Shown here one piece after another: positions 5,380 through 6,996 of a DNA stretch of 6,996 bases. The notes beneath the pieces are model-generated. The model saw nothing but the letters and a program-made list of their open reading frames with translations, searched no databases and was not told where the DNA came from. The position numbers were made by a program, and so were the translations under genes. Position 1 is the stretch's first letter. The number at the start of each line of letters is the position of its first letter. Source of the DNA: Flavobacteriales bacterium (GTDB lineage: Bacteria > Bacteroidota > Bacteroidia > Flavobacteriales_D > Crocinitomicaceae); assembly GCA_018665005.1 (NCBI GenBank), contig JABJEE010000043.1, positions 1 through 6,996 of the forward strand, given 5' to 3'.

Positions 5380-6369
5380 ATGATACACCTAAAGAATAGA
5401 AATAATTTGACTAAACCTGTATTCTCATTACTTATTGGTCTTTTCATGTCTCATATCACATTGGGACAAAATGTACATGGAATAGATGTTTCTAATTGGC
5501 AAGGTAATATAGACTGGAATACTGTGGTAAATGATGGTCAGGTTTATGCCTGGGCAAAGGCTTCAGAAGGAATGACCTATCAAGATCCTCAGTTTATTAA
5601 CAACATGACGAATGGATTAGATGCTGGAGTTGTCATGGGAGCCTATCACTTCGCCCGCCCAGACAATAATCTAGCCACTGAAGATGCAACAAATTTTCTA
5701 TCTACAGCAGGCATATACATTGGTGCGGGATTCCTCCCTCCTGTTCTCGACCTCGAAAACCCATATTCGGGTGGTCAAAGCATCGTACTTACAGATTTGT
5801 TCACAGCAAATGAACTTAGCGCATGGGTAATGGAATGGGTGAGTACCGTGGAAACACAAACAGGGATTTCACCAATTATTTATGTAAATGGAAACTATGC
5901 AAATTATTTAAATAGTACTGTAAACAATTACGGTTTATGGTTTGCCCAGCCTGATGAATCCTTAACGCCTCCGGTAAATATAGGCGTCTGGGATGATTGG
6001 ATGTTTAAACAATATTCATGGTGGGGAGAAGTCCCAGGAATAATAGGGGATGTAGATTTAAACATTTTCAATGGCTCAATGAATGATTTCAATGACTTGA
6101 TCGGGATCAACACCGCTGATTTTTTCTCGAGTATAGAATTAGAAGATGTTTCCCTTTTCCCAAACCCTGTATTGAACCAATTAAATATTTATGGTCTTTC
6201 TCTAGACGTTAAGTACATTCAGGTTTCAGATTGCAATGGTAAGAAGCTGAAATTCACGATGGAGAAAAACCAAAGCATTGATGTTTCAAAACTGAGACCA
6301 GGCGTTTATTTTCTCGATATAAAAATGATTAACGGTCATTCCTTTTCTACTCGATTTGTGAAATTTTAA
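5380..6369 (+). CDS. Secreted GH25 lysozyme with T9SS C-terminal sorting domain
   Basis: This is a predicted N-acetylmuramidase of family GH25 that cleaves peptidoglycan outside the cell. From ATG 5380 it has 329 residues. The order is a signal peptide (about 1-29, ending ITLG before Q30), a GH25 domain (about 33-235), and a type IX secretion type A sorting domain (about 257-329). GH25 hallmarks are HGIDVSNWQGNIDW (catalytic-site D36), PPVLDLEN with D124 and catalytic E126, MGAYHFARP, and DVDLNIFNGS (D226). The C-terminus has the usual LFPNPVLNQLNI opening, a VSDCNGKKL middle and a SKLRPGVYFLDI ... FVKF ending. It should cross the inner membrane by Sec and the outer membrane by T9SS, then be released or anchored. 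An ATG at 5362 would add six hydrophobic residues (MTIVIF) ahead of MIHLKNRNN. The later start is preferred because it gives a basic n-region first. Roles in prey or rival lysis or wall turnover are inferences. Confidence 0.93.
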   Translation: MIHLKNRNNLTKPVFSLLIGLFMSHITLGQNVHGIDVSNWQGNIDWNTVVNDGQVYAWAKASEGMTYQDPQFINNMTNGLDAGVVMGAYHFARPDNNLATEDATNFLSTAGIYIGAGFLPPVLDLENPYSGGQSIVLTDLFTANELSAWVMEWVSTVETQTGISPIIYVNGNYANYLNSTVNNYGLWFAQPDESLTPPVNIGVWDDWMFKQYSWWGEVPGIIGDVDLNIFNGSMNDFNDLIGINTADFFSSIELEDVSLFPNPVLNQLNIYGLSLDVKYIQVSDCNGKKLKFTMEKNQSIDVSKLRPGVYFLDIKMINGHSFSTRFVKF

Positions 6370-6401
6370 AAAAGCATATTAATTATACCCTATATATGTT
6401 A

Positions 6402-6432
6402 TTTGATTATAAAGTCAATAATTGCATATTTG
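6402..6432 (+). promoter_or_regulatory. Bacteroidota-type promoter for the four-helix membrane protein
   Basis: TTTG at 6402-6405 and CATATTTG at 6425-6432 fit the -33 (TTTG) and -7 (TAnnTTTG, one mismatch) boxes with a 19-base spacer, within the usual range. The -7 box ends 15 bases before the ATG at 6448, predicting a leader of about 10 bases. Its presence suggests that the gene is transcribed separately from the upstream lysozyme gene, although no terminator is seen between them. Confidence 0.55.
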
Positions 6433-6447
6433 TAAAAAACTAAAACT

Positions 6448-6894
6448 ATGAATGCTGCTCAAGTCCATCTTTTATCTAATCATTTGCCGTTAACTATTCC
6501 TTTTATTGGGCTCATTGTTATACTCATATCCATCTTCGTAAAATCTGACATTGTGCGTAGAACAGGATATTTTATCTTATTGCTTGGAGGGTTATTTACA
6601 ATCCCAACCTTCTTCTCTGGTGAAGGGGCCGAAGAAATTGTTGAACATCTTGGAAAAAGTCATGATTTAATTCATGAACATGAAGAATCCGCAGAAACAT
6701 TTGCCTATTTAAATTATTTACTGGCTTTACTCGCTGTTGGAGCTCTCTGGATGAATTGGAAGAAAATTGAATTTGAGAAATATTTGTTTCCCGTAGTCAT
6801 CGGGTTGGGTGTCTTGGTGTGCGTATTTGCTTTATCTGCAGGTGAAAGCGGAGGAGAAATTAGCCACTTAAAAGAAATGCATTCCGAGGATTGA
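6448..6894 (+). CDS. Four-helix inner-membrane protein with conserved-looking histidines (DUF2231-like)
   Basis: This 148-residue integral membrane protein has four hydrophobic segments at about 16-31, 39-56, 87-104 and 113-131. Its function is not known to me. It resembles unnamed Bacteroidota proteins that share an N-terminal H7-L-L-x-N-H12-x-P, a G58-E-G-A-E-E loop after helix 2, a histidine/glutamate-rich loop (H67, H72, H76, E77, H78, E79) before helix 3, and a final G-E-x-G-G-x-I-x-H140. DUF2231 is the closest family name I can offer, with moderate confidence. Histidines near the ends of paired helices would suit heme or metal binding, but that is inference and there is no CxxCH motif. 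Both termini are hydrophilic. It has its own likely promoter, starts at the first ATG after it, and has no Shine-Dalgarno. No terminator is evident after the stop. Confidence 0.8.
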   Translation: MNAAQVHLLSNHLPLTIPFIGLIVILISIFVKSDIVRRTGYFILLLGGLFTIPTFFSGEGAEEIVEHLGKSHDLIHEHEESAETFAYLNYLLALLAVGALWMNWKKIEFEKYLFPVVIGLGVLVCVFALSAGESGGEISHLKEMHSED

Positions 6895-6996
6895 TTGACT
6901 CTTGTTTTTATAAATAAGGGCAAGCATCTTGGTCCTCTAAGCGGAAAGTTCCGGTCTTAAACGATTCTTTTGAATATCAAACATAATCGTATTTAA

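Noticed and set aside
6714..6923. Minus-strand open frame overlapping the four-helix membrane protein
   Set aside because: It is antisense to a convincing membrane protein and has a random-looking composition.
6921..6989. Short plus-strand frame reading GQASWSSKRKVPVLNDSF and a 15-codon minus-strand frame from an ATG near 6984
   Set aside because: Both are very short. The plus frame has no start codon and neither resembles a known protein end.

Overview
The window looks like chromosomal DNA of a low-GC member of the Bacteroidota, most likely a Flavobacteriia- or Cytophagia-type bacterium. The evidence is: a lysozyme ending in a type IX secretion (T9SS) sorting domain, signal peptides followed directly by glutamine, -7 boxes of the TAnnTTTG type, no Shine-Dalgarno sequences, and an ECF sigma operon of a layout common in this phylum. 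I see no transposase, integrase, CRISPR array, tRNA or rRNA. Coding density is high and the content is mainly housekeeping plus envelope and secretion functions.

Layout from left to right. Positions 1-180 (minus) hold the first 60 codons of isoleucyl-tRNA synthetase, cut by the window edge just after its HIGH-type motif. An AT-rich gap follows, with three evenly spaced ATTGAATT copies and a rho-independent terminator. That terminator closes a small exported protein of unknown function (334-696, minus). Divergent from it is a family GH1 beta-glycosidase with a twin-arginine signal peptide (752-2206, plus).

Next is a tight plus-strand operon: an ECF sigma factor (2268-2825), a single-pass membrane protein in the position of an anti-sigma factor (2850-3326), and a Spy/CpxP-like periplasmic protein (3339-3839). 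It ends in a bidirectional terminator shared with the convergent asparaginyl-tRNA synthetase gene asnS (3881-5326, minus). asnS has a -7 box so close to its ATG that its mRNA may be nearly leaderless. Divergent from asnS is a secreted GH25 lysozyme with a C-terminal T9SS sorting domain (5380-6369, plus). Then comes a small four-helix membrane protein with conserved-looking histidines (6448-6894, plus) behind a good Bacteroidota-type promoter. The last 102 bases hold no gene I can support.

How the parts work together: the only clear functional unit is the sigma / membrane / periplasmic operon, probably an envelope-stress signalling module. Its membrane protein lacks a zinc-binding anti-sigma motif, has a very acidic periplasmic part with a recurring short motif, and sits next to a basic periplasmic partner. 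This is the most interesting item here. The two glycosidases, one predicted Tat-exported and one predicted T9SS-secreted, suggest glycan and peptidoglycan breakdown outside the cytoplasm, but nothing in the sequence ties them to the sigma factor. I did not find a clearly novel multi-gene system.
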